From assembly GCA_002731795.1 (NCBI GenBank), contig PCCQ01000040.1, positions 1 to 37,621 on the forward strand: a stretch of DNA of 37,621 bases, read 5' to 3'. The stretch comes from Fidelibacterota bacterium. Its GTDB lineage: Bacteria; Fidelibacterota; Marinisomatia; SCGC-AAA003-L08; D37C17. Under the pieces are notes generated by a model. It saw only the letters and a list, made by a program, of their open reading frames with translations. It made no database searches and was not told where the DNA came from. Shown here one piece after another: positions 9,403 through 20,451 of the stretch. Position numbers and translations under genes: made by a program. Position 1 is the first letter of the stretch; every line of letters begins with the position of its first letter.

Positions 9403-10698
9403 ATGAAGATAACATCAGTAAAGAAAGGAAGTATCGCGGAAAACCTTGGAGTTAAGGTAGGTGATCAGCTATTAAAAATAAATTCTGAAATAGTTCGTGA
9501 TGATATTGATTTTAGATTTAAAGTAACTGAGGAAGATTTATCTGTTCAATTTAGGATAGGTGGTATCTTACAAGATTTTCAAATTGAAAAAGATTTTGAT
9601 GACGATCTTGGCATAGAGCTTGAAGAATTTAAAATATTAAGCTGTGCGAACGATTGTATATTCTGCTTTGTTGACCAAAATCCTCCTGGAATGAGAGATG
9701 GAATGTATTTTAGAGACGGAGACTTTCGCCTTAGTTATTTACATGGACATTATGTTACCATGACTAATATGAGTCAAAGAGAATTAAATCGAATAGTTGA
9801 ACAACGATTATCCCCTTTATTTATTTCTGTTCATACAACTGATACAGAACTTCGACAGAAAGTTTTATTATATCGGAATAATAAAGATGATCATATTCTT
9901 TCAAAATTAAAATTTTTAGTTGATAATAATATAGAATTACATGCTCAAGTTGTATTAATGCCTGGTATCAATGATGGTGCTCATCTCATGAAAACCATTG
10001 ATGATTTATATTCATTCTATCCAGGACTCAATTCATTAACTATTGTGCCGGTAGGATTAACTAAGCATCGTGAGGGACTTCGAGATATAGATGTTGTTAC
10101 ACCAGATTATGCAATATCAATGATGGCCCAATTAGAGTATTTAAACTCTAAATTTAGAGCTGATACTAATAGACCATTTATATATTTTTCTGACGAGTGG
10201 TATATACTATCAAATATGAATTTCCCAAATATAGATTATTATGAGCCTCATGATCTAATTGAAAATGGTGTTGGACAGGTTCCTAAATTATTAGATGATT
10301 TTGAGATTCAGAAAAAAGATTTCCCAAAATCTTTTAGTAGCCCTAGAGAATTTAGTATAGTAACTGGAAAGTTGATGGAAAAAACATTTAAGAATCAAAT
10401 TCTACCATTTTTATCAAAAATAAAAAACCTTAAAATCAATTTCTATGTTATTGAAAATGATTTTTATGGTTCTATGGTGACGACGACAGGACTACTTACT
10501 GCAAAAGATATAATCTCTACGTTAAAAGGTAAGCCTTTAGGTGAAGCAGTATGGACTAGTTATAGAATTTTAAATGATGAGGGAACTCTTACATTAGATG
10601 ATATGACCTTAGAGCAAATTTCAGATAGACTTGGAGTTCCATTTAATGTATCTAGAGATAATATTTTTGAAATTTTTGAAAGGAATATAGTTGGCTAA
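9403..10698 (+). CDS. PDZ / radical SAM / DUF512 family protein
   Basis: N-terminal PDZ-like VKKGSIAENLGVKVGDQLLKIN; CANDCIFCFVDQNPPGMRDGMYFRDGDFRLSYLHGHYVTMTN; C-terminal DUF512 pattern. Confidence 0.9.
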   Translation: MKITSVKKGSIAENLGVKVGDQLLKINSEIVRDDIDFRFKVTEEDLSVQFRIGGILQDFQIEKDFDDDLGIELEEFKILSCANDCIFCFVDQNPPGMRDGMYFRDGDFRLSYLHGHYVTMTNMSQRELNRIVEQRLSPLFISVHTTDTELRQKVLLYRNNKDDHILSKLKFLVDNNIELHAQVVLMPGINDGAHLMKTIDDLYSFYPGLNSLTIVPVGLTKHREGLRDIDVVTPDYAISMMAQLEYLNSKFRADTNRPFIYFSDEWYILSNMNFPNIDYYEPHDLIENGVGQVPKLLDDFEIQKKDFPKSFSSPREFSIVTGKLMEKTFKNQILPFLSKIKNLKINFYVIENDFYGSMVTTTGLLTAKDIISTLKGKPLGEAVWTSYRILNDEGTLTLDDMTLEQISDRLGVPFNVSRDNIFEIFERNIVG

Positions 10699-12004
10699 TA
10701 AGGTTCTAGCAATTTTAGGTAGGCCAAATGTAGGGAAATCCACCTTATTTAATAGATTGGTGGGTTCAAGAAAATCCATTGTATCTCCAGTTGAGGGAGT
10801 TACAAGAGATAGAGTGTACAGTACATTTGATTGGGTTGGGCGTGATTTTGATATAATTGATACCGGTGGTTTCCTGCCTAAAGAAAAAGATATAATGAAT
10901 AAACATATTCAACAGCAGGCAAAAATTGCTATCAAAGAAGCAGATTTAATAATTTTATTAGTTGATGGTAAAGATGAAATTACTTCAAGTGACAGAATAT
11001 TAGCTGATATGGTTATTCGTTCTCAAAAAGAGTCAATCTTAGTGGTTAATAAAATTGATTCTATAGATCAAATTCAACAAGCAAATAATTTTTTTCAATT
11101 GGGACTAGGAGACCCTGTTCCTATATCAGCAGCTCATGGAAGAAGTTTAGGCGATATGCTTGATGTTGTGGTCGAAAAAATTCCTGATACTGATAAACAA
11201 ATTGATATCAAAAAAAGTGATGTAGACCTTGCTCTTATTGGAATGCCTAATGTAGGCAAATCTTCATTAATGAATGCTTTATTAAAAGAAGATAAGTCCA
11301 TAGTTACTGACATAGCAGGCACTACAAGAGATTCTATCGATTCATATATAACATATTTCGGAAAAGTTATAAAAGTTATAGATACAGCTGGCTTAAGAAA
11401 ACGTTCAAAAGTTAATGATGACATTGAATATTACAGTGCAATTAGAACAAATAAAGTTGTTGCAGATTGCAATGTTACAGCTCTAATGATAGATGCAAAT
11501 AAAGGTTTTGATAAACAGGATAAAGATATTGTTAGATCAGTTATTAATTTAGGAAAAGGTTTAATTATCGTTGTCAATAAATGGGATTTAATTGATAAAG
11601 ATGACTCTACAATGAAGCGAATGAAGGAAGATATCCATTATGAGTTCAGCGCAACTAGACATTATCCTATTTTATTTACATCAGTGAAAAATAATTTAAG
11701 ACTACAACAAATATTAGAGAGCGCATTGAATGTATATAAAAGATTAGTAGCAAAGGTTTCCACTCCGTTATTAAATGAAATAATGCAAAAGATAGTAAAT
11801 AATAATCCACCACCTGCTGTAAAGGGAAAACATTTAAAAATCAAATATAGTGCACAAACAAGACATTCTCCTCCAATATTTGCAGTTTTCATGAATTATC
11901 CTGATTTAGTACCCATAAGCTATAAAAGATATATAGAAAATCAATTACGAAATGAACTTGATTTGGAAGGTGTACCAGTTAAAATTTCTTTTCGAAAGAA
12001 ATAA
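10691..12004 (+). CDS. der: GTPase Der/EngA (TTG start)
   Basis: Two G domains: GRPNVGKSTLFNRLVG...DTGGF and GMPNVGKSSLMNALL...DTAGLRKRSKV; NKWD. Confidence 0.96.
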   Translation: MANKVLAILGRPNVGKSTLFNRLVGSRKSIVSPVEGVTRDRVYSTFDWVGRDFDIIDTGGFLPKEKDIMNKHIQQQAKIAIKEADLIILLVDGKDEITSSDRILADMVIRSQKESILVVNKIDSIDQIQQANNFFQLGLGDPVPISAAHGRSLGDMLDVVVEKIPDTDKQIDIKKSDVDLALIGMPNVGKSSLMNALLKEDKSIVTDIAGTTRDSIDSYITYFGKVIKVIDTAGLRKRSKVNDDIEYYSAIRTNKVVADCNVTALMIDANKGFDKQDKDIVRSVINLGKGLIIVVNKWDLIDKDDSTMKRMKEDIHYEFSATRHYPILFTSVKNNLRLQQILESALNVYKRLVAKVSTPLLNEIMQKIVNNNPPPAVKGKHLKIKYSAQTRHSPPIFAVFMNYPDLVPISYKRYIENQLRNELDLEGVPVKISFRKK

Positions 12005-13582
12005 ATGAAAGTCATTTATATAATATTTATATTTTCATTTCTTCATTCACATGATAAAATGAGATGTCCAAATGAAATCACAAGAGATGAAAGACCTATC
12101 TTAGAGAATTCTTATCAATCACCATCAGGACATTTTTTAATTCATTATGACACCAATACTGAAAATTCTCCTAGTTTATTAGATTTAAATCAAAATGATG
12201 TACCAGATTATATTGAACAGGTTGGTATAGCTGCTGATTCTTCAAGATATGTACTTACCGAACAGATGGGTTTTATACAAGAGACGAATGATGATGATGG
12301 TGTCTATGATATTTATGTTTTGGATTTAAGTACAAATTTATGGGGACAAACACAATATGAATCAGGTGGTAGTACATTTATAAAGATCAGAAATAGCTAT
12401 CAAGGTATGTCCAATTTTTGTGAAGATTCAAATCAACTGTTATGGTTAACTGTAGCACATGAATTTTTCCATGCAATTCAATATAGCTACAAACCTAACT
12501 TTAATGATTCTTATTTTAGAGAACTTAGCTCTATGTGGTTTGAAAATATATTTGTACCAAATTGTTTTGATTTTCTTGACTTTGTTGATATGAGCTCAAA
12601 TTCATTATTTAATAACCCAGACAGATCCTTTGATTACAATACTTCAGGAACATATGGATATAGTTTATCATTATTTGCACATTACCTTTCAACAATTGTA
12701 GACCTTGATGGTTCACAGTCTCAATTAAATAGTAAAATTATTAGAGACATTTGGGAGAGATATTCAGAAAGTCCAAATAACCAAACAATATTTCAGGTTT
12801 TAAAAGAGGTTTTAGTTGAAAATTATGAAACAACTTTTTCTTATGCTTGGGGTGATTTTATGTCTCGAAATATGTATAGTGGTATATACGATTCTATGAA
12901 TAATGATATTTATTACCACCCTGGATTAATAGAGATAGAACCTCCAAACTATACATTTGAATCCTCTTTTGATAGTTTAGATTTTTTATATAATATGAAT
13001 ATAGATGATGATAAAGTATCATTTTGGGGTATCAATTTATATCAAAACTCATCTATAAATGCTAGTTTTTCAAATGGAGATTATAATCTTTGGAGCGGGA
13101 TATTAGATAGTGAAAATCAACCACAAAATATATTGGATCAGACTGAATTTAGCTACTCAATTGATAGTCAGCCAGCTAAATTGTTTTTTATGATAACCAA
13201 TAATATGAATAATGATATTATAGATTTAGAAATAAATGTTATCATAGGTGGTTGTACTGACCAATATGCAGATAATTATAATGAATATGCAAACACTGAT
13301 AATGGTTCCTGCATTTATTCAAATTATGTATCAAATGTTTTTCCAAATCCTGTAAACTCATCGCGAGATGATATAGGTTTTACATATATTTCATCTAATG
13401 AATTACCAGCAAATTTAGTTTTATATAACTTAGAAGGAAAAATCGTGCAAAATTATTTTATTTCAAATATTGGTATTGGGGAAAACCAAATAACCTTAAA
13501 TATCCCCAATGATTTATCTTCAGGATATTATTTATTATCAATTAATGACAAAATAACTATACCTTTTATAAATGTTAAATGA
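12005..13582 (+). CDS. Secreted putative zinc metalloprotease (MXAN_6640-like) with T9SS type A-like C-terminal sorting domain
   Basis: Signal-like N-terminus; TVAHEFFHAIQYSY (HExxH); GGCTDQYADNYNEYANTDNGSCIY; C-terminal VFPNPVNSS...GYYLLSIND. Confidence 0.78.
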   Translation: MKVIYIIFIFSFLHSHDKMRCPNEITRDERPILENSYQSPSGHFLIHYDTNTENSPSLLDLNQNDVPDYIEQVGIAADSSRYVLTEQMGFIQETNDDDGVYDIYVLDLSTNLWGQTQYESGGSTFIKIRNSYQGMSNFCEDSNQLLWLTVAHEFFHAIQYSYKPNFNDSYFRELSSMWFENIFVPNCFDFLDFVDMSSNSLFNNPDRSFDYNTSGTYGYSLSLFAHYLSTIVDLDGSQSQLNSKIIRDIWERYSESPNNQTIFQVLKEVLVENYETTFSYAWGDFMSRNMYSGIYDSMNNDIYYHPGLIEIEPPNYTFESSFDSLDFLYNMNIDDDKVSFWGINLYQNSSINASFSNGDYNLWSGILDSENQPQNILDQTEFSYSIDSQPAKLFFMITNNMNNDIIDLEINVIIGGCTDQYADNYNEYANTDNGSCIYSNYVSNVFPNPVNSSRDDIGFTYISSNELPANLVLYNLEGKIVQNYFISNIGIGENQITLNIPNDLSSGYYLLSINDKITIPFINVK

Positions 13583-14184
13583 GCTATAATACTATTAATG
13601 ATGTAGGTAAAGGCTACTATAGTTCTAGGGGATCAAAATTTTATTCATTTATTCATCCAATTCAAACACATTCAGAACACAAACATTTAATCTCAATTTA
13701 TAGAACCCAGTATCCTGAAGCATGTCATTTATGCAATTCATATAGAATATTTTTAGATAATCGCCTTGATGAATATTCATCAGATGATGGTGAGCCCAAA
13801 GGTAGTTCAGGTGCTCCTATTTTAAATCAAATTAAAAGAAATAATTTAATAAATGTAGGAGTATACGTAGCTAGAATCTTTGGAGGATCTTTGTTAGGTG
13901 TACCTGGACTTATTCAATCTTATTCCACAGCTACATTGTCAGCAATTGATAACATAGAACATTACAAATGGATACAAAGTTCAACAGTTTTGTTTTCTTT
14001 AACTTATGAATTTGAAGGTATCTTTAAATCCCTTATAAAAGATTTTAATGCTAAGATAATTTCAAGTACATATTTAGATGAAATTGAAATGTTAGTATCC
14101 ATAGACGATAAAAGCTTGATAAGTTTTATCGATAAAACAAAAAATATATCGTCGAATAAGATTAAATATAAATTAACTGGGTAA
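13579..14184 (+). CDS. YigZ/IMPACT family protein
   Basis: SRGSKFYSFIHPIQT...NRLDEYSSDDGEPKGSSGAPIL; ATGA overlap with upstream gene. Confidence 0.88.
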   Translation: MSYNTINDVGKGYYSSRGSKFYSFIHPIQTHSEHKHLISIYRTQYPEACHLCNSYRIFLDNRLDEYSSDDGEPKGSSGAPILNQIKRNNLINVGVYVARIFGGSLLGVPGLIQSYSTATLSAIDNIEHYKWIQSSTVLFSLTYEFEGIFKSLIKDFNAKIISSTYLDEIEMLVSIDDKSLISFIDKTKNISSNKIKYKLTG

Positions 14185-14245
14185 TCTTATTTTCCATTGT
14201 TTAATCAAAAAAGTATAACTAAGTTTTACCCCAATTAAAATCAGA

Positions 14246-14319
<74 letters not shown>

Positions 14320-14327
14320 CTAGGGAG

Positions 14328-14361
14328 ACCCCTGTTCTTTTTTATAAAGAATTGGGGTTTT
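14328..14361 (+). terminator. Rho-independent terminator after tRNA-fMet
   Basis: ACCCC...TTCTTT...AAAGAA...TGGGGT followed by TTTT. Confidence 0.75.
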
Positions 14362-14452
14362 CTGTTTCTATATGCCATTAAAGTAATCTTTATACTTACA
14401 TATTATTACATTCTATTTTGAGTTTATTATATATTTTTTTTTAAATTTAAAC

Positions 14453-16828
14453 ATGAAAAAAATTACAATTTTAGCTATATATATTAATTTATTGGTTGCT
14501 CAAATTCAGTACGGTGGCTCTCCAATTTTTTACAATCAACAATTTGAAAGAATTAATTCTGTTCAGATTAATCCAAATACTATTATCGATCGAAATTTTG
14601 ATCCTATGGTCTTTCAATTTGGTCGTGAATATCTTGTTGATATCGATGTCATGTCAGAGGCTGAGGTCATTTTAAATCAAGATAACACATACACTTTATT
14701 ATTATCAGTTTCTTCAGATGGTGCTTATGGTTTAGGTTTTAATTTTAGTGATTTTTATTTAAGTCCGAATGCATCTCTTTTCTTTTACGATGAAGAAAGA
14801 ACAAATTATTTAGGGGCTTTAACAAAATTTAACAATAAAGAATCTAACAATTTAACCACATCAATCATTAAAAGTGATAGAATTATCATTGAGTTAACTA
14901 CTCCAATTGATGAATTTGATCAAAATAGATTATATCTCAATTCAGTAATTCATGATTATACTGATATTATGAATTATTATGGGACATTAGATGAAAATAG
15001 AGAAGATTGTAATACAAATGTCATATGTTCAGAAGGTGATGATTGGAGAGACCAGATTAATGGAGTGGTTAGAGTTTCAATGGGAGGTGGGTTATGTTCA
15101 GCCTCATTAATAAATAATACTCAAAATGATAGAACTCCTTATATCTTATTTGCAGATCATTGTGTATCTGGAGCAGCGAGTGGATATGTATTTTATTTTA
15201 ATTATCAAAGCAGTAGCTGTACGGGTACTTCTGGCTCATTAAATCAAAGTGTTAGTGGATCAAATCTATTAGTTAGTGAAGATATTAATAGTGGACCAGA
15301 TTTTGCACTTTTAGAATTAACATCTAGTATTCCAGATTCATATAATCCCTACTATGTCGGTTGGTCAAGATCTTCCTTGCCACCCCAGGAAGCAGTTGGA
15401 ATCCATCATCCAGGTGGTGATATAAAGAAAATTTCTTTTACTAATGATAATGTTGCAGCTGGAGGGTCTGGTGGATATTATTGGGAATTCCAGTATGATA
15501 ATGGAAGAGTAATACCTGGATCTTCTGGATCACCATTTTTTGATCAAAATAAGAGGCAAGTAGGTATTGCTAGTTATATTTATACTAATTATTGTGATCC
15601 TTCACCTGATTGCTATTGTTCTCAGCAATATAATCATGGTTATGGAAGGTTTGATCAGGCCATGAATCTTGGAATGGCTAGTTTTTTAGATCCTACAAAT
15701 TCTGGAGTAACATTTATTGATGGCATAAGTATAAGTGGTATTAATATCATTCATGATGCCTATGAAGACATCCCATTTTTAGATGATAATTTGACTTTTA
15801 CAGCAGATGTTAGCGCCTATACTGGAGTTATTGATGCTGTTGAGCTTTATTATAATATTGGAGAAGGTTTTGTATCCCAAGAAATGTCACCAGGAATCAA
15901 CAACTTTTATTCAACATCCCTAGATGGATTATACGAAGGTATGCTTATTGAATACTATATTATGGCTGTTAATTCAGAGGGAATCGTTCAAACATTTCCT
16001 GCCAGTGCCCCTGATAATTCAATTTTATTTATTCTAGGAGATTTACCGGATATATATTTCAATGATTTTGAAAATAATACAGATAACTGGCAAATAGGTG
16101 ATATCAATGATAGTGCTACAGCTGGGATTTGGGAATTAGCTGAGCCACTGGCATCTTACAACGATCAAGGTTTTCTAGTCCAGTCTGGCCAAGATGATTC
16201 ACAGGATGGAACCTTCTGTTTTGTTACTGGAAATGGATTTCAAATAGATGAAACTACTGGAGAAAATAGTGCCAGCTTTGATGATGTAGATGGTGGTCAA
16301 ACTACACTATTGAGTCCAAATTTTAATCTTTCTAATTATGATGAGGTAGTTCTTACTTTTTCAAGATGGTATACAAATGATATCGGAGATAATGGAAATA
16401 CTGATTCTTGGAAGGTTCAGGTATCCAATGATGATGGACAATCCTGGATTGACATTGAAAATACCTCAGTTTCAAACGCTAGTTGGATAAAAAGTAGATT
16501 TATTTTGTCAAACTTCATTGATTTTACTGAAAATATTCAGTTTAAATTTATTGCAGAAGATATTTTCAATAATGGTGATGCAGGCTCTGGAGGTTCTTTG
16601 GTTGAGGCTGCGATTGATAATTTCTTGCTTGAATATGCTTTAACTGACCCTTTAATCCTTGGAGATGTGAATTTAGATTTTATAGTTAATATTCTTGATG
16701 TAATAATTTTAGTAAACATGGTTCTAGGTTTTGAACAGCCCAATCTGTCTCAAGGTGATATAAATTCTGATTTTCAAATTAATATTTTAGATGTCGTAGG
16801 TCTTGTTTCATTGATTTTAGACAATTAA
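14453..16828 (+). CDS. Secreted trypsin-like serine protease with C-terminal dockerin type I-like repeats
   Basis: Signal peptide; FADHC, DFALLEL and GSSGSPFF catalytic motifs; C-terminal GDVNLDFIVNILDVIILVNMVLG...GDINSDFQINILDVVGLVSLIL. Confidence 0.85.
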   Translation: MKKITILAIYINLLVAQIQYGGSPIFYNQQFERINSVQINPNTIIDRNFDPMVFQFGREYLVDIDVMSEAEVILNQDNTYTLLLSVSSDGAYGLGFNFSDFYLSPNASLFFYDEERTNYLGALTKFNNKESNNLTTSIIKSDRIIIELTTPIDEFDQNRLYLNSVIHDYTDIMNYYGTLDENREDCNTNVICSEGDDWRDQINGVVRVSMGGGLCSASLINNTQNDRTPYILFADHCVSGAASGYVFYFNYQSSSCTGTSGSLNQSVSGSNLLVSEDINSGPDFALLELTSSIPDSYNPYYVGWSRSSLPPQEAVGIHHPGGDIKKISFTNDNVAAGGSGGYYWEFQYDNGRVIPGSSGSPFFDQNKRQVGIASYIYTNYCDPSPDCYCSQQYNHGYGRFDQAMNLGMASFLDPTNSGVTFIDGISISGINIIHDAYEDIPFLDDNLTFTADVSAYTGVIDAVELYYNIGEGFVSQEMSPGINNFYSTSLDGLYEGMLIEYYIMAVNSEGIVQTFPASAPDNSILFILGDLPDIYFNDFENNTDNWQIGDINDSATAGIWELAEPLASYNDQGFLVQSGQDDSQDGTFCFVTGNGFQIDETTGENSASFDDVDGGQTTLLSPNFNLSNYDEVVLTFSRWYTNDIGDNGNTDSWKVQVSNDDGQSWIDIENTSVSNASWIKSRFILSNFIDFTENIQFKFIAEDIFNNGDAGSGGSLVEAAIDNFLLEYALTDPLILGDVNLDFIVNILDVIILVNMVLGFEQPNLSQGDINSDFQINILDVVGLVSLILDN

Positions 16829-16894
16829 TTATTGATTTCTAAATCCAAATAAGATATCTATCTATTTTTAATTTTATAGTAAATTATTGATTGA

Positions 16895-17491
16895 ATGATT
16901 ACGCAATCCATAATACTTATTAATATTATAATATTTTTCTTTATGATTTCTGTAGGCGGAATTACAGTTATTACAAATCCCTCAACAAATCTTCTTATCA
17001 ATTTTGGAGCAAGTCATAGCCAATTAGTTTTTGATTATGGTGAATTTTGGAGATTACTCACTTCAAATTACCTTCATATAGGATTTGCTCATTTATTGTT
17101 TAATATGTGGTGTTTATACTCTATTGGTTTAGAACTAGAAGAGTCAGTTGGAAGTCCATTCTATTTATTAACATATACTCTAAGTGGCATTATTGGTAGC
17201 TTAGTTAGTTGCTTATATTATTCAAATATTGGTCAAAATATAGTTTCAGCTGGTGCATCTGGAGCTGTTTTTGGTATTGCTGGAACTCTTCTTGTTGTAT
17301 CAATCTATTTTGTTAAGAAGTTTAACAAAAATCAATTTAATTATGATTATTCTTCATTGATATTTTTTATAGGATTTAATATTATTTATGGGTTTCAAGT
17401 TACAGGTATTGATAATGGAGCGCACTTAGGTGGTTTAATGTGTGGTTTGTTTATGGGTTTCGTTTTTATAATTATTAATGAGTTTAGTTAG
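16895..17491 (+). CDS. Rhomboid family intramembrane serine protease
   Basis: HIGFAHLLFNMWCLYSIG; GASGAVFGIAG; GAHLGGLMCG. Confidence 0.92.
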   Translation: MITQSIILINIIIFFFMISVGGITVITNPSTNLLINFGASHSQLVFDYGEFWRLLTSNYLHIGFAHLLFNMWCLYSIGLELEESVGSPFYLLTYTLSGIIGSLVSCLYYSNIGQNIVSAGASGAVFGIAGTLLVVSIYFVKKFNKNQFNYDYSSLIFFIGFNIIYGFQVTGIDNGAHLGGLMCGLFMGFVFIIINEFS

Positions 17492-17497
17492 AAGTAA

Positions 17498-19009
17498 ATG
17501 GTAAAAAAGTTTATTATATTTATTTTATTAGGTCTATCAACTTTGATGGTTTGGATGCTATGGAATATGTCTACATTTTATAGTAAACAAATCAATATAT
17601 CTAATTTAATTACCAAAAATAAAATAGATTTTCTATCTGAAGAAAAGACATTATCTGATTTATCAAAAAAAGAAGAGCTTATATTGAATTTATCAGAATC
17701 ATTAAAATATAAAACTATTTCATATCAAGATTCTAATTTCTCTGAACCTATTCACTTTCTTTCTTTTCACAAATTTTTAGAAAGAGTATATCCTAAAGTA
17801 TTTAGTCAGCTTGAAAAAAGAATTTTTTCAAATTATAGTCTTTTATTAAAATGGGGAGGAGTCAATAATACTCCTCACAATCCTATCCTTTTTATGGCGC
17901 ATATGGATGTGGTCCCAATTGAAAATTATAATCTTTGGGATCATCCACCTTTTTCTGGAAATATTGACAATGAATATGTCTGGGGAAGAGGTGCATTAGA
18001 TGATAAATCAAGTCTTATTGCTATACTAGAATCCATAGAATATTTACTAGATTCAGGATTTTCACCAAATCGTGACATTTATTTTGCAATTGGCCATGAT
18101 GAGGAAAACAGTGGGATCAGAGGTAATGCTGTAATAGCAGATTCTCTTGCTTCTGAGGGAATTTATTTTGACATGATTATTGATGAGGGTTCAGTTATCA
18201 CAGATGGAATAATACCCGGTATGGATAAACCCGTTGCAATAGTTGGTGTAGCAGAAAAAGGCTATGCTTCATTCGAGCTTATATGCAATCATGAATCTGG
18301 ACATTCATCTATGCCAAACAATGAAACTACAATTGGAATGTTAGCGAAAGCTATAGTTGCATTAGAAACAAATAAAATGCCTGCAGAATTGACAGATCCA
18401 GTCATTAGTTTTTTTAATTTTTTAGGTCCAGAAATGACAATTCAAGATAGATTTTTTCTTTCGAATTCGTCTTTCTTCGCAACAAGTATTCTAAATAATC
18501 TTGATACAAATCCAATTACATCAGCAATGGTTAGAACTACTATTGCTCCCACGATTATAAACGGTGGTTTGAAGTCAAATATTTTACCTTCAACTGCAAA
18601 AGCTGTTGTTAACTATAGAATACGTCAGGGTGATAGCATAGATAGGGTAAAAAAACATATATCATCTACAATTAATAATGATTTAATTTCTGTTTCACAG
18701 CTTAAAAGTGATTTAAGCGCTGAACCATCCAAGGTTTCAAGTACTAAATCTCCTGAGTTTCATATTATTCATAAATCTATAAAAGAAGTTTTTGGAGATG
18801 TTATAGTATCTCCTGGAATGATTTTAGCTACTACAGATTCTAGGCATTATCAAAATATCTCTAAAAACATATATAGATTTATGCCAATACAACTATCATC
18901 TAATGATTTATCTATGATTCATGGAGCAAATGAGAAGATATCTATTGAATCATATATGAAAATGATTGAATTTTATATCCATTTGATTCAAAATATACAT
19001 GCTTCTTAA
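17498..19009 (+). CDS. M20 family metallopeptidase (PM20D1-like)
   Basis: MAHMDVVPIENYNLWDHPPFSG; WGRGALDDKSSLIAILE; GHDEENSG. Confidence 0.92.
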   Translation: MVKKFIIFILLGLSTLMVWMLWNMSTFYSKQINISNLITKNKIDFLSEEKTLSDLSKKEELILNLSESLKYKTISYQDSNFSEPIHFLSFHKFLERVYPKVFSQLEKRIFSNYSLLLKWGGVNNTPHNPILFMAHMDVVPIENYNLWDHPPFSGNIDNEYVWGRGALDDKSSLIAILESIEYLLDSGFSPNRDIYFAIGHDEENSGIRGNAVIADSLASEGIYFDMIIDEGSVITDGIIPGMDKPVAIVGVAEKGYASFELICNHESGHSSMPNNETTIGMLAKAIVALETNKMPAELTDPVISFFNFLGPEMTIQDRFFLSNSSFFATSILNNLDTNPITSAMVRTTIAPTIINGGLKSNILPSTAKAVVNYRIRQGDSIDRVKKHISSTINNDLISVSQLKSDLSAEPSKVSSTKSPEFHIIHKSIKEVFGDVIVSPGMILATTDSRHYQNISKNIYRFMPIQLSSNDLSMIHGANEKISIESYMKMIEFYIHLIQNIHAS

Positions 19010-20423
19010 GTTAAGTCGATATATCCTTAATACGGATATACCCTTATTCAAAGAAGTTATGTTTCTTGCTCTTCCAGTTATAATAAGTAATATTAGTCGC
19101 GTTTTTATGCATATTACTGATACTGCGATGGTTGGACATTTAGGAAAAAATGAACTTGTTGCTGTTGGTATGAGTGGAATGTTGATATGGATAGCTATAA
19201 GTATTGGAATTGGTTTTAGAATAGCTACACAGACAGTTGTTTCTAGAAGGATTGGGCAGAAAAAATATCCTGACTGTGGAACAGCTTTAAGGAACTCTCA
19301 AATATTATGTATTATTATTATGCTACCAATTTCTTTTATTTGCTATTCTTTTTCCAACTTCATTGTATCATTTTTTTTAAATGATCCAGAAGTTGTTTCA
19401 ATTTGCTCTAGTTATTTTTCTATTGTTTCATTTTCTATATATTTCTCAGTATCTGCCTTTATTTTTCAAGGGTTCTACACAGGAATTGAAAAAACTAAAG
19501 TATTAATGTACGTTACAATTATTTCAAACTTATTAAATGTTTATCTCAATGCTGGCTTCATTTACGGTTACGAAAAAGTAGTTATTTTTTTTAATTTTTA
19601 TGGAATATCATGGATGTCATGGTTTTGGAGTTGGTATGAATTCTCAGAGCTAGGTGTTCAAGGTGCAGCTATAGCCACTCTTTTATCATCATTTACAATG
19701 ATGTTCGTTTATTTTTTATATTTATTTGCAAAAGATATACGTAATAAATATAAAATATTTTATAAATCCATTGATCTTAAAATGATGAAAAAACAATTAA
19801 TAATTGGATATCCACAGTCAATTAGTGAAATTGCTTTAAATTTAGCGTTTGTTACATTTTATAAAATAATGGGTATTATTGGAACCACGCAGCTTGCAGC
19901 TACACAAGTTGTTTTTACTGTTGCTCATGCATCATTCTTACCAGCTGTTGGTGTAGGGCAGGCTTGCGCAACTTTAGTTGGTAAATATTTAGGTAAAAAA
20001 AATATAGATAAGTCAAAGCAGTCAATCATTGAGGGCTTAAGAGGTTCATTTATTATAATGGGCTCAATGGGATTAATATTTATATTCTTCCCAGGTTATA
20101 TAATTTCTTTTTTTACAAATGACAGTGAAGTAATAAGAATGGGTACAAATATTTTACCTTGGGTTGGAGTTTTGCAATTTGTTGACGTTTTTGCAATTAC
20201 TTTATGGTTTGCATTATCTGGCGCAGGTGATACTAAATTTACGGCATTATTGGGTATTGTTGCTAGCTGGACGATCTTTATACCTTTGAGTTATGTTCTA
20301 GGTATAAAGTTAAATTATGGATTATATGGCCCTTGGGTTGCTTTTGCTATATTTTTGGTTATAGAGGCCACTTTTATTATATTTAGAGTAATACAAGGAA
20401 AATGGAAACATATTGAAGTTTAA
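18999..20423 (+). CDS. MATE family efflux transporter
   Basis: Multi-TM; ALPVIISNISRVFMHITDTAMVGHLG; ALSGAGDTKFTALLG. Confidence 0.93.
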   Translation: MLLKLSRYILNTDIPLFKEVMFLALPVIISNISRVFMHITDTAMVGHLGKNELVAVGMSGMLIWIAISIGIGFRIATQTVVSRRIGQKKYPDCGTALRNSQILCIIIMLPISFICYSFSNFIVSFFLNDPEVVSICSSYFSIVSFSIYFSVSAFIFQGFYTGIEKTKVLMYVTIISNLLNVYLNAGFIYGYEKVVIFFNFYGISWMSWFWSWYEFSELGVQGAAIATLLSSFTMMFVYFLYLFAKDIRNKYKIFYKSIDLKMMKKQLIIGYPQSISEIALNLAFVTFYKIMGIIGTTQLAATQVVFTVAHASFLPAVGVGQACATLVGKYLGKKNIDKSKQSIIEGLRGSFIIMGSMGLIFIFFPGYIISFFTNDSEVIRMGTNILPWVGVLQFVDVFAITLWFALSGAGDTKFTALLGIVASWTIFIPLSYVLGIKLNYGLYGPWVAFAIFLVIEATFIIFRVIQGKWKHIEV

Positions 20424-20451
20424 TTTGTTTAATTATAAAAATGGAGTTTAT

